Positions 53,217 to 62,245 of a DNA stretch of 64,000 nucleotides are shown here, one piece after another; position 1 is the first letter of the stretch, and every line of letters begins with the position of its first letter. Below the pieces are notes generated by a model, which was not told the origin of the DNA, searched no databases, and saw only the letters and a program-made list of their open reading frames with translations. This DNA is from Daejeonella lutea (GTDB lineage: Bacteria > Bacteroidota > Bacteroidia > Sphingobacteriales > Sphingobacteriaceae). Made by a program: the position numbers and the translations under genes. The stretch is taken from contig NZ_FUYR01000002.1 of assembly GCF_900168015.1 (NCBI RefSeq), forward strand, positions 826,932 through 890,931, read 5' to 3'.

Positions 53217-54101
53217 ATGGATTCTCAATGGAAACTTTTGCCCAGCCGATCTGCAATCCTGCACATGAGGTTTGGATTCTCTTTTTTTCTGTTGCCGGTT
53301 TTTCTTTTCGCGATGAGCCAGGCTCCTCAAGTCCTTTTTCTAAATGCATTTCTGACTTTTGTTGTTTGGCACCTGTTTGTCTATCCCGCAAGCAACGGCT
53401 ATAACAGTTATTTTGATAAAGATGAGGGAAGCATCGCGCTAATAGAAAAACCACCCAAGGTTGATAAAAGCCTTTATCATTTTTCCTTGATTCTTGATCT
53501 GGCGGGACTTATGCTTGCTGCATTCGTAAATTGGGGCTTATTAATAGCTGTGGTGATTTATGGAGTTTTTTCAAAGCTTTATAGTCATCCATCGGTAAGG
53601 TTAAAAAAGTTTCCGGTCGTGAGTTTTTTAATTGTGTTTATTTTCCAGGGAGCCTGTGTCTATTGGAGCAGTTATGCCGCTATTTCTGGCCTGGAATTGT
53701 CTTCAGGCTGGAACTTAAACTTTTTTGTAGCAGGGTTGATATGTTCCTTTTTGATAGGAGCGACATATCCCCTTACTCAGGTTTACCAGCATGAAGAAGA
53801 TCGGAAGCGAGGAGATAATACTTTAAGCATTCTGCTTGGAATAAATGGATCATTTTATTTCTCAGCCTTTCTCTTTTTAATTTCTATCGTTCTGCTCTGG
53901 TTTTATTGGTATCGCCTGGAACAGATGAATAACTTCTGGTTATTTTTAGTATTTGTAATTCCTGTGATCGTATTTTTCTGCAACTGGCTAATGAAAGTAC
54001 ACAGGGATCCTGATGAGGCGAATTTCAGAAACATGAGTCGCATGACTCTGTTTAGCGGCGGGATGATGGCGATTTATTTTGGGCTGTTAAACTTTATTTA
54101 A
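53217..54101 (+). CDS. UbiA-like prenyltransferase family membrane protein
   Basis: A 294-residue protein with about 8-9 membrane helices. The first Asp-rich motif is NGYNSYFDKDEGS near 62-74 (prenyl diphosphate binding); the second is YQHEEDRKRGDNTLS near 186-200. Both match the UbiA superfamily. It would attach an isoprenoid to an aromatic or polyketide acceptor in the membrane. It is divergent from the type III PKS operon, 107 bp apart, and convergent with the HD gene (4-bp overlap). Confidence 0.85.
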   Translation: MDSQWKLLPSRSAILHMRFGFSFFLLPVFLFAMSQAPQVLFLNAFLTFVVWHLFVYPASNGYNSYFDKDEGSIALIEKPPKVDKSLYHFSLILDLAGLMLAAFVNWGLLIAVVIYGVFSKLYSHPSVRLKKFPVVSFLIVFIFQGACVYWSSYAAISGLELSSGWNLNFFVAGLICSFLIGATYPLTQVYQHEEDRKRGDNTLSILLGINGSFYFSAFLFLISIVLLWFYWYRLEQMNNFWLFLVFVIPVIVFFCNWLMKVHRDPDEANFRNMSRMTLFSGGMMAIYFGLLNFI

Positions 54102-54787
54102 CGCTCTCCATTCCATTCTTTTTCAAACTGTTCGAGATAGTCCAACATGAAAGTATGCCGTCCAAGGGCAATCTTCCTGCCCGTGGCAGTATTCATTTTA
54201 TCTTTTAAAAGCAGTAATTTCTCGTAAAAATGATTGATTGAAGGTGAGGTTGAGTCTTTATATTCTTCTTTACTCATGTTTAATTGTGGCAGAATTTCGG
54301 GATTATAAAGTTCGCGATTTTTAAAACCGCCATAACTGAATGTTCTTGCGACACCTATAGCTCCAATGGCGTCTAAGCGATCTGCGTCCTGAACTATTTC
54401 GAGCTCATTAGAATGAAATGTGATGGTCCCTAGTCCAGAGCGGAAGGACATGTTCCGAATGATCTGTTGAACATGCTGAACAGTATCTTCATCAACATGT
54501 ATTGATCTTAGAAAATCGCCAGCTTTTTGAGGGCCGATTTCCTCATTTCCATCATTAAATTTACTGTCGGCGATATCATGCAGCAGGGCAGCCAGCTCCA
54601 CAACTAGCTGATCTGCCTGTTCTGTTTCGAGGATGAGTTTGGCATTATTAAGTACCCTGCGAATATGCCACCAATCATGGCCGGCTTCAGCACCAGCCAG
54701 AGTATCTTTGACAAATTGCTCTGTTAGAGCGATAATATTTTTATTCTTCTTGTTTGGGTTCACGCTTGCTGCCTTCGTATAGTTCAT
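54098..54787 (-). CDS. HD-domain phosphohydrolase (YedJ-like)
   Basis: A 229-residue protein with the HD metal site: GHDWWHIRRV near 35-44 (first His), LLHDIADSKF near 72-81 (His-Asp pair) and DADRLDAIGAIGVARTF near 134-150 (last Asp). The layout fits YedJ-type HD proteins. The start is uncertain: ATG 54787 overlaps the upstream gene by 47 bases, and a GTG at 54763 with a GAAGG sequence upstream is an alternative. Substrate unknown, probably a nucleotide or phosphomonoester. Confidence 0.85.
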   Translation of the reverse strand: MNYTKAASVNPNKKNKNIIALTEQFVKDTLAGAEAGHDWWHIRRVLNNAKLILETEQADQLVVELAALLHDIADSKFNDGNEEIGPQKAGDFLRSIHVDEDTVQHVQQIIRNMSFRSGLGTITFHSNELEIVQDADRLDAIGAIGVARTFSYGGFKNRELYNPEILPQLNMSKEEYKDSTSPSINHFYEKLLLLKDKMNTATGRKIALGRHTFMLDYLEQFEKEWNGER

Positions 54788-55916
54788 ACTCCAAAAGCCT
54801 GCAGTCAAGCTTTCCATTATAGAACTCAATTCTTCGCGATGCGCGAAGACCTATCTTTTTAGCAAGATCGGGATTACCGGTAAAAATGTAACCCTTGTAC
54901 CCCTTACATTTCTGCTTCATGAAGTCACCGATTCGTTTATATGTTGCTTCAAGTTTGGAGTGCACACCAAGGCGTTCACCATATTCAGGGTTGAAGATTA
55001 CCACCCCAGGTCCTGCCGGAACTTCAGTATCGGCAAAGTCGCATACAGCAAAATCAATAAGGTGGTCTACACCGGCAGTTTTGGCATTGCGCTGTGAAAC
55101 GTCAATAGCATCGGCGGAAAGATCCGTAGCAATAATCCGTGCCGGCATTTCCTTTTTTGACTGATCTTTTAGCTTTCGCCTCTCCTGAAAAAATACTTCT
55201 TCCTCGTAGCCCATGATGTGCATAAACCCATAATTCATGCGAAACAAGCCAGGTGTTTTATCAGTTGCGAGCAAAGCAGCCTCAATTGCTAGTGTACCAG
55301 AACCACACATCGGTACGATAAACGGTGTTTTTTTATCCCATTCAGTTGCCATAATCACACCTGCAGCAAGAGCTTCGAGCATTGGAGCCTTGCCAGGGAT
55401 TTTCCTATACCCGTGTTTAGCTAAAGTTTCACCAGATGTATCAATGAAGATTTCCGCGTCATTTTCTTTCCAATAAAGGTGAATCATGGTTTTGTCGCCA
55501 GCCGGGCCGGTGTTGGGACGGATACCCTTTTTATCCTTGATACGATCAACGATTGCATCTTTTACTTTTAGGTTTGCGAACAGTGGAGTTGTTATCGTTT
55601 CGTTATCAACCGTTGAGCTAACGGAAAAGTAACCGGTAAAATCAATCAATTCTTCCCACTCGATTTCCATCAGTTCCTTATAAAGACGAGCTGGGTTTTC
55701 GGCGGTAAAAGTTTTAATTGAGTAGAGTACCTGACTCGCACATCTCAGGTGAAGATTTAGCGGTATACAGTCGTTAATTGACCCTTCCAGCTCAACTCCT
55801 GTGCTGAACGCCCGCACTATTTTATAGCCTAGTGCTTCTACTTCACGCTGCAAATAAGGCGATAAACGGTTATTGCAGGTGATGATGATTTTGCTCTTAT
55901 TGTGGAAAACTTGCAT
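54741..55916 (-). CDS. THUMP domain class I RNA methyltransferase (RlmL-N/YpsC-like)
   Basis: A 391-residue protein. Residues 1-155 include a THUMP domain for RNA binding; GYRKIPGKAPMLEALAAGVI leads into the Rossmann methyltransferase with PMCGSGTLAIEAALLA near 205 (motif I) and ATDLSADAIDVSQRNA near 262. The catalytic motif IV is NPEYGERLG rather than the usual NPPYG, a substitution at the second Pro. Expected to methylate guanine N2 in 23S rRNA or a related RNA. Confidence 0.9.
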   Translation of the reverse strand: MQVFHNKSKIIITCNNRLSPYLQREVEALGYKIVRAFSTGVELEGSINDCIPLNLHLRCASQVLYSIKTFTAENPARLYKELMEIEWEELIDFTGYFSVSSTVDNETITTPLFANLKVKDAIVDRIKDKKGIRPNTGPAGDKTMIHLYWKENDAEIFIDTSGETLAKHGYRKIPGKAPMLEALAAGVIMATEWDKKTPFIVPMCGSGTLAIEAALLATDKTPGLFRMNYGFMHIMGYEEEVFFQERRKLKDQSKKEMPARIIATDLSADAIDVSQRNAKTAGVDHLIDFAVCDFADTEVPAGPGVVIFNPEYGERLGVHSKLEATYKRIGDFMKQKCKGYKGYIFTGNPDLAKKIGLRASRRIEFYNGKLDCRLLEYELYEGSKREPKQEE

Positions 55917-56057
55917 AATAATTTACAAAGTTAACAATTAAAACAAGCCTGAATTTTATACTTTTACAAATCATGCAGTGGAAATTTTGTCCCACCCCAA
56001 TGGACGATAATACTGCATTATTTTACGATAGAGAAGATCATTAAATACAAAATAACC

Positions 56058-56423
56058 ATGGACATTAAAGGAAAAGTACATGAAATCTCACAGGTAATTA
56101 CCGTGAGTGATAAGTTCAAGAAGCGTGAACTAATATTGGAATATGCTGAAAACCCAACTTACCCGGAGTATGTAAAGTTTGAAGCTGTGCAGGATAAAGT
56201 TAATTTATTTGACAATGTTAAAGTGGGTGATCAGGTAGAGTTGTTCTTCAATCTTCGGGGCCGACCTTGGACCGATAAAACTGGTAAAACATCGTATTTT
56301 AACACGCTGTCTGTATGGCGCTTGAATCCGCTTGGCGCAGAGACATCCTCATCATCCGCTCCGGAATATGCTCCACCTGTAGACATTACATCGGCTCCCG
56401 ACGATGACGATTTACCGTTCTAA
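56058..56423 (+). CDS. DUF3127 domain-containing protein with SSB-like acidic tail
   Basis: A 121-residue protein: residues 1-95 are the DUF3127 fold (MDIKGKVHEISQVITVSDKFKKRELILEYAENP, WTDKTGKTSYFNTLSVWRL), OB-fold-like in strand pattern. The C-terminus DDDDLPF closely resembles the acidic tip of single-stranded DNA-binding proteins, which recruits repair and replication partners. A role with nucleic acids is therefore plausible but unproven. Single-gene unit with bidirectional terminator. Confidence 0.85.
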   Translation: MDIKGKVHEISQVITVSDKFKKRELILEYAENPTYPEYVKFEAVQDKVNLFDNVKVGDQVELFFNLRGRPWTDKTGKTSYFNTLSVWRLNPLGAETSSSSAPEYAPPVDITSAPDDDDLPF

Positions 56424-56472
56424 GAACCAATTTCATTTTTAAGGACCCTACTTTCGGTCATTATAAGAATTC

Positions 56473-56507
56473 AAAAGCCCCTATCCGGAAACCGGAAGGG
56501 GCTTTTT
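56473..56507. terminator. Bidirectional intrinsic terminator
   Basis: AAAAGCCCCT (56473-56482) pairs with AGGGGCTTTT (56497-56506); an inner TCCGG/CCGGA stem follows a single bulged A. It separates the convergent DUF3127 and T9SS cargo genes. Confidence 0.9.
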
Positions 56508-56526
56508 ACTACTCACATAAACAAAA

Positions 56527-57588
56527 CTATTCTTTAACAAGCTTTTTTACAAACCAACTCCCATTCTGGGATATGTTTACATAATAAACCCCATTCTTTG
56601 GAAGAGTTAGCTGTTTTACATAATTGCCGTTGAGGTTTACGACCTCATCAGCAAAAATTGATTTCATGTCACTGTTCAATACGCTGATTTTGGTATTTCC
56701 TTTACTTGCTATATTGAATGAAAGGGTCATTTTGCCACTGGAAAAATTTGGGAATAAGGTCAGGTCGCTAACGTCCAGAATTTTAGGTATAGATTCAGTG
56801 CCTGTTATTTTTTTCAACTGGTCTTTATTTGCATCGCTGATGCGGATATTCATGCGGCTTGAGATGCCATCCTTGTCAGTGTGACTGTAATTAAAGGACG
56901 ACGAATTATTTCTGGTCCCAAACGTACTAAAATCTCCATGTTCAAAAATCATAGGTGTGCGGTTTCCTTCTAAAACCCTACCCGGTCTTCCTGGAACCAT
57001 ATTGCGATTCATTGCAATAACTCGTTTTCTGATGTTGCTATCCAGGCCGTCGACATTGAAATTGAACCGTTTCAATAGACTATCGGTATTCAGGTTAAAC
57101 CTAGTGGTACTATCACCTCCAAAGGTGAAAACTTGAAAATCTCGGTTGATTAATACACTGTCATCACCATTTTTTAAAATCCTGATTTCGCCGGGAGCTT
57201 TTCCATCGAACTTGAAGCTCCTGACATTTGCTCCAATAGAAGCGATGTCATCATTCCAATAAAGTACATGCGGTTCTTTCCCATCCCTCGTAACGATTAT
57301 ATCCTTACTGTTGTCACCACCCCGCCCAACTACAACCCGCCGTTCTTCGGAGCGTTTTCCAGGACCTGTTCCAAAATTTTTTTCCATCTCCTTAAATTCT
57401 TCCCGAAGTTTAGCTTTTTCGGACTTGTCAAGCTCACTAAATTTTTTGCCATTAACCGTGGTGTCGCCATTATTTATAATAATGCTGCGTGTTAGCCCCT
57501 TGGAATCCTGAGCGTATGAAGCATAATCTGGTGCAACGGCTGCTACAGCAAACAGGCATAAAAGGCTTTTAAGTAGACTCTTTTTCAT
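56527..57588 (-). CDS. T9SS type A sorting domain-containing exported protein
   Basis: A 353-residue protein with signal peptide (ends SYAQD). The C-terminal ~80 residues form a T9SS sorting domain (LFPNFSSGKMTLSFNIASKGNTKISVLNS, then GVYYVNISQNGSWFVKKLVKE). The central region has charged helices and repeats of Gly/Asp/Asn-rich strands with no family match. It would be exported across the outer membrane and probably anchored. It is divergent from the histidine kinase gene at 57707, 118 bp apart. Confidence 0.82.
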   Translation of the reverse strand: MKKSLLKSLLCLFAVAAVAPDYASYAQDSKGLTRSIIINNGDTTVNGKKFSELDKSEKAKLREEFKEMEKNFGTGPGKRSEERRVVVGRGGDNSKDIIVTRDGKEPHVLYWNDDIASIGANVRSFKFDGKAPGEIRILKNGDDSVLINRDFQVFTFGGDSTTRFNLNTDSLLKRFNFNVDGLDSNIRKRVIAMNRNMVPGRPGRVLEGNRTPMIFEHGDFSTFGTRNNSSSFNYSHTDKDGISSRMNIRISDANKDQLKKITGTESIPKILDVSDLTLFPNFSSGKMTLSFNIASKGNTKISVLNSDMKSIFADEVVNLNGNYVKQLTLPKNGVYYVNISQNGSWFVKKLVKE

Positions 57589-57706
57589 TTAATTACATTT
57601 AAGCTGAACAAAAATATAGCACCGCATATCCATATAATGTTAATGCTTTGTTAAAAAGTGTTAAAACTCAGTTGGCTTAGAGCCGGTTACGTATTTTTGT
57701 GATTAC

Positions 57707-59551
57707 ATGAAGAAAAAGAGTATCAGTTTAATAATAGGTTTGATGGCCATTGCACTTACCGGGGTAATGGCAATGCAGCTGTATTTCTTCAGGGAGTCAT
57801 ACCAATTGCAAGAAAAGCTTTTCGATCAGTCGGTGCACGAGGCACTTACCCGTGTAGTTGAAAGAATCGAGAAACGGGACGCGAATAATTTCCTGGAAAA
57901 GAAAGCAGAAAATATTGGCCTGCCAGCAACTGAAACGGTCACTCAAAAACCACTCATTGTAAAACGATCAGTAAGCAATTCCCGCAACAGGACATCGGGA
58001 AGGCTATCTGCTATGAATCACATGCTGAACGAGAAGAGAAAAGAGGACAGCATATTTCGAATACGTGATAGTTTATTCAAGGCCAGAAATCCAAATGTTC
58101 TGGTATTCGATGATGCCTTATCCCCGGAGGAGCTGAAGGATCAGCAATTCGATTTGCGTGTTGATATTACCGAATATATAGACGCATTCGGGCAGTTGCG
58201 AACTCTGCGTGAGATAACAAATAACAAAGTACCAGCATTGGCAATGGCTGCTGGAGGCCAGATCGCTGCCGCCACTGCATCCCTCAGAGACTCTGTGCGT
58301 CAGTACATTGTTTTTGACCCGGTTTATGGGACTTCGTTGCGTACTATTCCTAAACCAAAATTAAGGCATAACCCACCCCCAGAGCCGCCAGAGCCAAAAA
58401 GGAAAAACAAAGTCGAGAAGGTACAGGAGCTTTTCGCATCAGAGACAAAAAAAGGTGACGTATTTAAAAACCTTGCCGAAGAGTATGGTAAGGTGAGGCT
58501 TAGCTTAAATGAGAGAATACATCCTCAAACTCTTGACTCCATGCTTAGACTGGAACTCATCAATAGGTCGATTAATAGTAATTATGAATATAAAGTCACC
58601 TCAGCAGAAAGGGATTCTCTGATTTTTAGAAGAGCATCGAATCAAACCAAATTTCTGCCGAATAATAGCTATGAGATTCCGCTTTTCCCAAAAGATATCA
58701 TCATGGATTCGGGAATGCTCACAATTACCTTCCCCGATAAGAATACAATAATTCTTGCGAATCTAACGGCGATGATGAGCTTGTCAGGAGGTTTATTACT
58801 GATCCTTATATTCTGTTTTGGATATACCATTCACACTATCCTGATGCAGAAGAAGCTATCGGAAATGAAAACAGATTTCATCAATAATATGACTCATGAA
58901 TTTAAGACCCCGGTTGCAACGATCATGATTGCAAGCGAGGCTCTTCGTGATCCTGACCTCACTACTGATAAGAAACGCATTGACCGGCTGGCTAATATTA
59001 TTTATGATGAGAATGTTCGGCTTGGAAGCCACATTGAACGGGTGCTAAACATTGCTAAAATTGATAAGGGTGATTTGAAGCTTGAGCACAAAGATGTGGA
59101 GATGAATGATTTGCTTTCGGCAATCGTAGATAGTATGGCACTACAACTTCAAAAAAGAAATGCTACCATCGACTTGCAACTGGATGCAGGGCAGTCTACT
59201 ATTATGGGCGATGAACTTCACCTGTCAAATATAATTTTCAATCTGCTGGACAACGCTAATAAGTATAGTCCGAAAGATCCGGAAATCAAGATCAGTACGT
59301 TAAATTCGGGACGAAACCTGATTATAAGAGTTGCAGATAAAGGTATCGGGATGAATCGCGATCAGCTGGGTAAAATATTTGATCAGTTTTACCGCATTCC
59401 TACTGGGAATGTTCATGACGTAAAAGGCTTTGGTCTTGGCTTAAGCTACGTCGCTAATATTGTAAAAAAATTACACGGGACGATAAAAGTTCGAAGCGAA
59501 AAAGACAAAGGCTCGGAGTTTGAGATTAGCTTGCCGCTTAAGAATAGTTAA
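57707..59551 (+). CDS. Sensor histidine kinase with large periplasmic domain
   Basis: A 614-residue kinase. Membrane helices lie at about 7-27 and 348-375, leaving roughly 320 periplasmic residues, including a Pro/Glu-rich stretch (NPPPEPPEPKRKNK near 225-238). Phosphoacceptor His397 is in NNMTHEFKTPVAT; ATPase motifs are NIIFNLLDNANKYSP, ADKGIGM and GFGLGLSYV. It pairs with the response regulator at 59635. The input signal is unknown; relatives in Bacteroidetes link to stress or envelope control. Confidence 0.93.
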   Translation: MKKKSISLIIGLMAIALTGVMAMQLYFFRESYQLQEKLFDQSVHEALTRVVERIEKRDANNFLEKKAENIGLPATETVTQKPLIVKRSVSNSRNRTSGRLSAMNHMLNEKRKEDSIFRIRDSLFKARNPNVLVFDDALSPEELKDQQFDLRVDITEYIDAFGQLRTLREITNNKVPALAMAAGGQIAAATASLRDSVRQYIVFDPVYGTSLRTIPKPKLRHNPPPEPPEPKRKNKVEKVQELFASETKKGDVFKNLAEEYGKVRLSLNERIHPQTLDSMLRLELINRSINSNYEYKVTSAERDSLIFRRASNQTKFLPNNSYEIPLFPKDIIMDSGMLTITFPDKNTIILANLTAMMSLSGGLLLILIFCFGYTIHTILMQKKLSEMKTDFINNMTHEFKTPVATIMIASEALRDPDLTTDKKRIDRLANIIYDENVRLGSHIERVLNIAKIDKGDLKLEHKDVEMNDLLSAIVDSMALQLQKRNATIDLQLDAGQSTIMGDELHLSNIIFNLLDNANKYSPKDPEIKISTLNSGRNLIIRVADKGIGMNRDQLGKIFDQFYRIPTGNVHDVKGFGLGLSYVANIVKKLHGTIKVRSEKDKGSEFEISLPLKNS

Positions 59552-59634
59552 TGCAGTATCGCCGGTTATTAAAAATATAAATCACAAGCAATCCTTAAGA
59601 GAGTCCGCCCAGTGCGGTATAAATGATACTTTAA

Positions 59635-60330
59635 ATGAAAAAAATTCTACTTGCCGAGGACGATCCGAATTTGGGAATGCTGTTACAGGATTACCTTCAG
59701 TTAAAGGGTAAATTTGAAGTAGTTCTGGCTCAGGATGGAGACGAGGCTTTACGTGCTTTTACAAAAGAACATTTTGACGTCTGTATTTTCGATGTCATGA
59801 TGCCAAAAAAAGACGGATTTACGCTGGGCAAGGAAATTAGAAAAATCAATCCTAATGTGCCAATAATTTTCGCCACGGCGAAGACCATGATCGAAGATAA
59901 GTCGGAAGCTTACAACCTGGGTGGTGATGATTATATAACCAAGCCATTTAGAATCGAGGAGCTATTGTTGCGCATAAATGCACTTCTTAAACGGATGTCA
60001 GGTTCTGACAAGAATGACGTGTCTGACCAGCCGACAAAATTTGACATTGGTAAATATAAATTTGACTATACCGCCCAAATGATCAATAATGGCACCGATC
60101 AACAAAAAGTGTCAACAAAAGAAGCAGAACTTCTGCGCCTGCTTTGCCTGAAAAAGAACGAGGTTTTAACAAGAGAAGAAGCTTTGATCAGCATCTGGCA
60201 TGATGATAATTACTTCAATGGTAGGAGCATGGATGTATTCCTGAGTAAACTTCGGAAGTATTTAAAAGAAGATCCTAAGGTGGAGATCATCAATGTGCAC
60301 GGGAAAGGGTATAAGCTGCTCGTCAATTGA
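59635..60330 (+). CDS. OmpR-family response regulator
   Basis: A 231-residue regulator. The receiver domain has Asp9/Asp10, phosphoacceptor Asp53 (CIFDVMMPKKDG) and Lys103 (DDYITKPF). The C-terminal winged helix (about 135-231) ends with MDVFLSKLRKYLKEDPKVEIINVHGKGYKLL, the OmpR DNA-binding signature. It lies 83 bp after the kinase and is its likely partner. Confidence 0.95.
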   Translation: MKKILLAEDDPNLGMLLQDYLQLKGKFEVVLAQDGDEALRAFTKEHFDVCIFDVMMPKKDGFTLGKEIRKINPNVPIIFATAKTMIEDKSEAYNLGGDDYITKPFRIEELLLRINALLKRMSGSDKNDVSDQPTKFDIGKYKFDYTAQMINNGTDQQKVSTKEAELLRLLCLKKNEVLTREEALISIWHDDNYFNGRSMDVFLSKLRKYLKEDPKVEIINVHGKGYKLLVN

Positions 60331-60332
60331 AA

Positions 60333-60466
60333 GTTATACGGTGTATGTTTTACGTTATATGTCTGAGCGGCAATCTCAGCGTAAAAGGCCTTGGCTTACA
60401 ATGAAAACCTTTCCGTTTGGTACGCTAGAAAGAAAACTTACAGCGTATAAAGTAAAACTTATAACC
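60333..60466. repeat. Imperfect inverted repeat in convergent spacer
   Basis: Left arm 60333-60361 (GTTATACGGTGTATG, then TTTTACGTTATATG) and right arm 60437-60466 are imperfectly complementary, both built of TTATACG/TTTTACG-like words. CTGAG/CTCAG (60363-60379) forms a small stem near the left arm. No gene supported; the element lies between the response regulator and the convergent aldehyde dehydrogenase. Confidence 0.4.
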
Positions 60467-62008
60467 CTACAGATCAAATTTAATCCCTTGCGCCAGGGGC
60501 AATTTATCCGAATAATTGATCGTATTTGTCTGTCTGCGCATGTAAGCTCTCCATGCATCAGAACCTGATTCTCTTCCACCTCCAGTTTCTTTCTCCCCTC
60601 CAAATGCACCACCAATTTCTGCTCCCGAAGTTCCAATATTGACATTGGCGATTCCGCAGTCGGACCCACCATACGACAAGAATTGCTCAGCCTCACGAAG
60701 ATTTATAGTCATTATTGCCGATGACAGCCCCTGCGGCACACCGTTCTGCATGGCAATTGCTTCATCCAGAGTGTTATATTTCATCAGGTACAAGATTGGT
60801 GCAAATGTTTCATGTTGAACAATTTCAAATTCATTCTTTGCTTCCGCAATGCAGGGTCGGACATAGCAACCGGACTCATAGCCCGCACCTTCCATCACTC
60901 CACCTTCAACTACAAATTTGCCACCTTCTTTTTTACATTTTTCAATCGACTCCAGATATCCGTTAACAGCATCTTTGTCAATTAGGGGCCCTACATGATT
61001 ATTTTCATCCAGGGGATTCCCAATCTTTAGTTGTTTGTAGGCCTTAACTAACTTGTCGCGGAAATTATCATAAACACTTTCGTGGATTATTAGCCGGCGT
61101 GTTGAAGTACATCGTTGCCCTGCCGTGCCCACCGCACCAAAAACTGCTCCAACAAGTGACATCTCCAGATCTGCGTCTTTGGATATTATTATAGCGTTAT
61201 TCCCGCCCAGCTCTAATAAACTACGACCGAGTCTTGCTCCAAGTGCAGCGCCAACGGCTTTACCCATACGAGTTGAGCCCGTAGCAGAGACTAAAGGAAT
61301 TCGTTTATCATTACTCATACTTTCACCAATGCTCCGGTCGCCTACTACGAGGCAGGAAACGCCTTCAGGAACGTCGTTTTTTTCAAATACTTTTTGAATG
61401 ATATGCTGACACGCGATAGCAGTCAAAGGCGTCTTTTCTGACGGCTTCCAAACACAAACGTTACCGCAAACCATCGCAAGTGATGCGTTCCATGCCCATA
61501 CTGCCACCGGAAAATTAAAGGCTGAGATAATCCCAACTACACCCAGCGGATGCCATTGTTCATACATCCTATGAGCCGGTCGTTCGGAGTGCATGGTAAG
61601 GCCATAAAGCTGGCGTGATAAACCAACAGCAAAATCACAGATGTCGATCATTTCCTGAACTTCTCCGTAACCCTCCTGCAGGCTCTTTCCCATTTCGTAA
61701 CTCACGAGCTGGCCTAATTCCTCCTTCTTCCCGCGAAGGGCATCGCCAAATTGGCGAATCACCTCACCACGCTTAGGCGACGGCCAGGTCCGCCAAGTCT
61801 TAAATGCCTCTTCAGCTTTTTGTATGGTTGCATTGTAAACATCAGCGTCAGCAAATTTCACAGATGCAATCTCTTTTCCATCCACAGGAGAGTAAATCAC
61901 TTTAGCTTCAGCCTTAGGACTGCTGCTCCAGGCCTTTCCCGTACTGCTTGAGTGATTAATTTGCTCTATTCCAAGGTTCTGCAGCAGCTTTTTGATGTCT
62001 ATTTGCAT
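60467..62008 (-). CDS. ALDH7-like aldehyde dehydrogenase (aminoadipate-semialdehyde type)
   Basis: A 513-residue NAD-dependent dehydrogenase from the ATG at 62008 (an ATG seven codons upstream is less likely). The catalytic Cys is in GTAGQRCTSTRR near 303, the general-base Glu in LLELGGNNA near 270, and the Lys/Glu pair in WKPSEKTPL. The GGAFGGEKETGGGRESGSDAW tail matches the ALDH7/aminoadipate-semialdehyde group of lysine degradation. The exact substrate is inferred. It has no other lysine-pathway gene beside it. Confidence 0.93.
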   Translation of the reverse strand: MQIDIKKLLQNLGIEQINHSSSTGKAWSSSPKAEAKVIYSPVDGKEIASVKFADADVYNATIQKAEEAFKTWRTWPSPKRGEVIRQFGDALRGKKEELGQLVSYEMGKSLQEGYGEVQEMIDICDFAVGLSRQLYGLTMHSERPAHRMYEQWHPLGVVGIISAFNFPVAVWAWNASLAMVCGNVCVWKPSEKTPLTAIACQHIIQKVFEKNDVPEGVSCLVVGDRSIGESMSNDKRIPLVSATGSTRMGKAVGAALGARLGRSLLELGGNNAIIISKDADLEMSLVGAVFGAVGTAGQRCTSTRRLIIHESVYDNFRDKLVKAYKQLKIGNPLDENNHVGPLIDKDAVNGYLESIEKCKKEGGKFVVEGGVMEGAGYESGCYVRPCIAEAKNEFEIVQHETFAPILYLMKYNTLDEAIAMQNGVPQGLSSAIMTINLREAEQFLSYGGSDCGIANVNIGTSGAEIGGAFGGEKETGGGRESGSDAWRAYMRRQTNTINYSDKLPLAQGIKFDL

Positions 62009-62175
62009 AAAATTTCGTATTTTTGTCAAAGTTAAGCATTTCTATCTAGGCAGATAAACCGGTGATGGTTTTCACTGCCCTTTCCAGGCTTAGTATTTTA
62101 TTTTCAGACGATTAAAGCTGCGGGTGTCAGGATGTGGAAAAATAATAACCAGAAGAATTAGTGATTAGCTTTAAA

Positions 62176-62204
62176 TTGATTGAATAAATCCGGGGCTATT
62201 TTTA
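62176..62204 (+). promoter_or_regulatory. Candidate promoter of the TPR gene
   Basis: TTG at 62176-62178 and TATTTTTA at 62197-62204, one mismatch from TAnnTTTG, with an 18-base spacer. The gene starts 42 bp downstream. Confidence 0.35.
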
Positions 62205-62245
62205 GCAGAATATCCGGTGAACGTTCTTAATCGTACTATTTTAGG

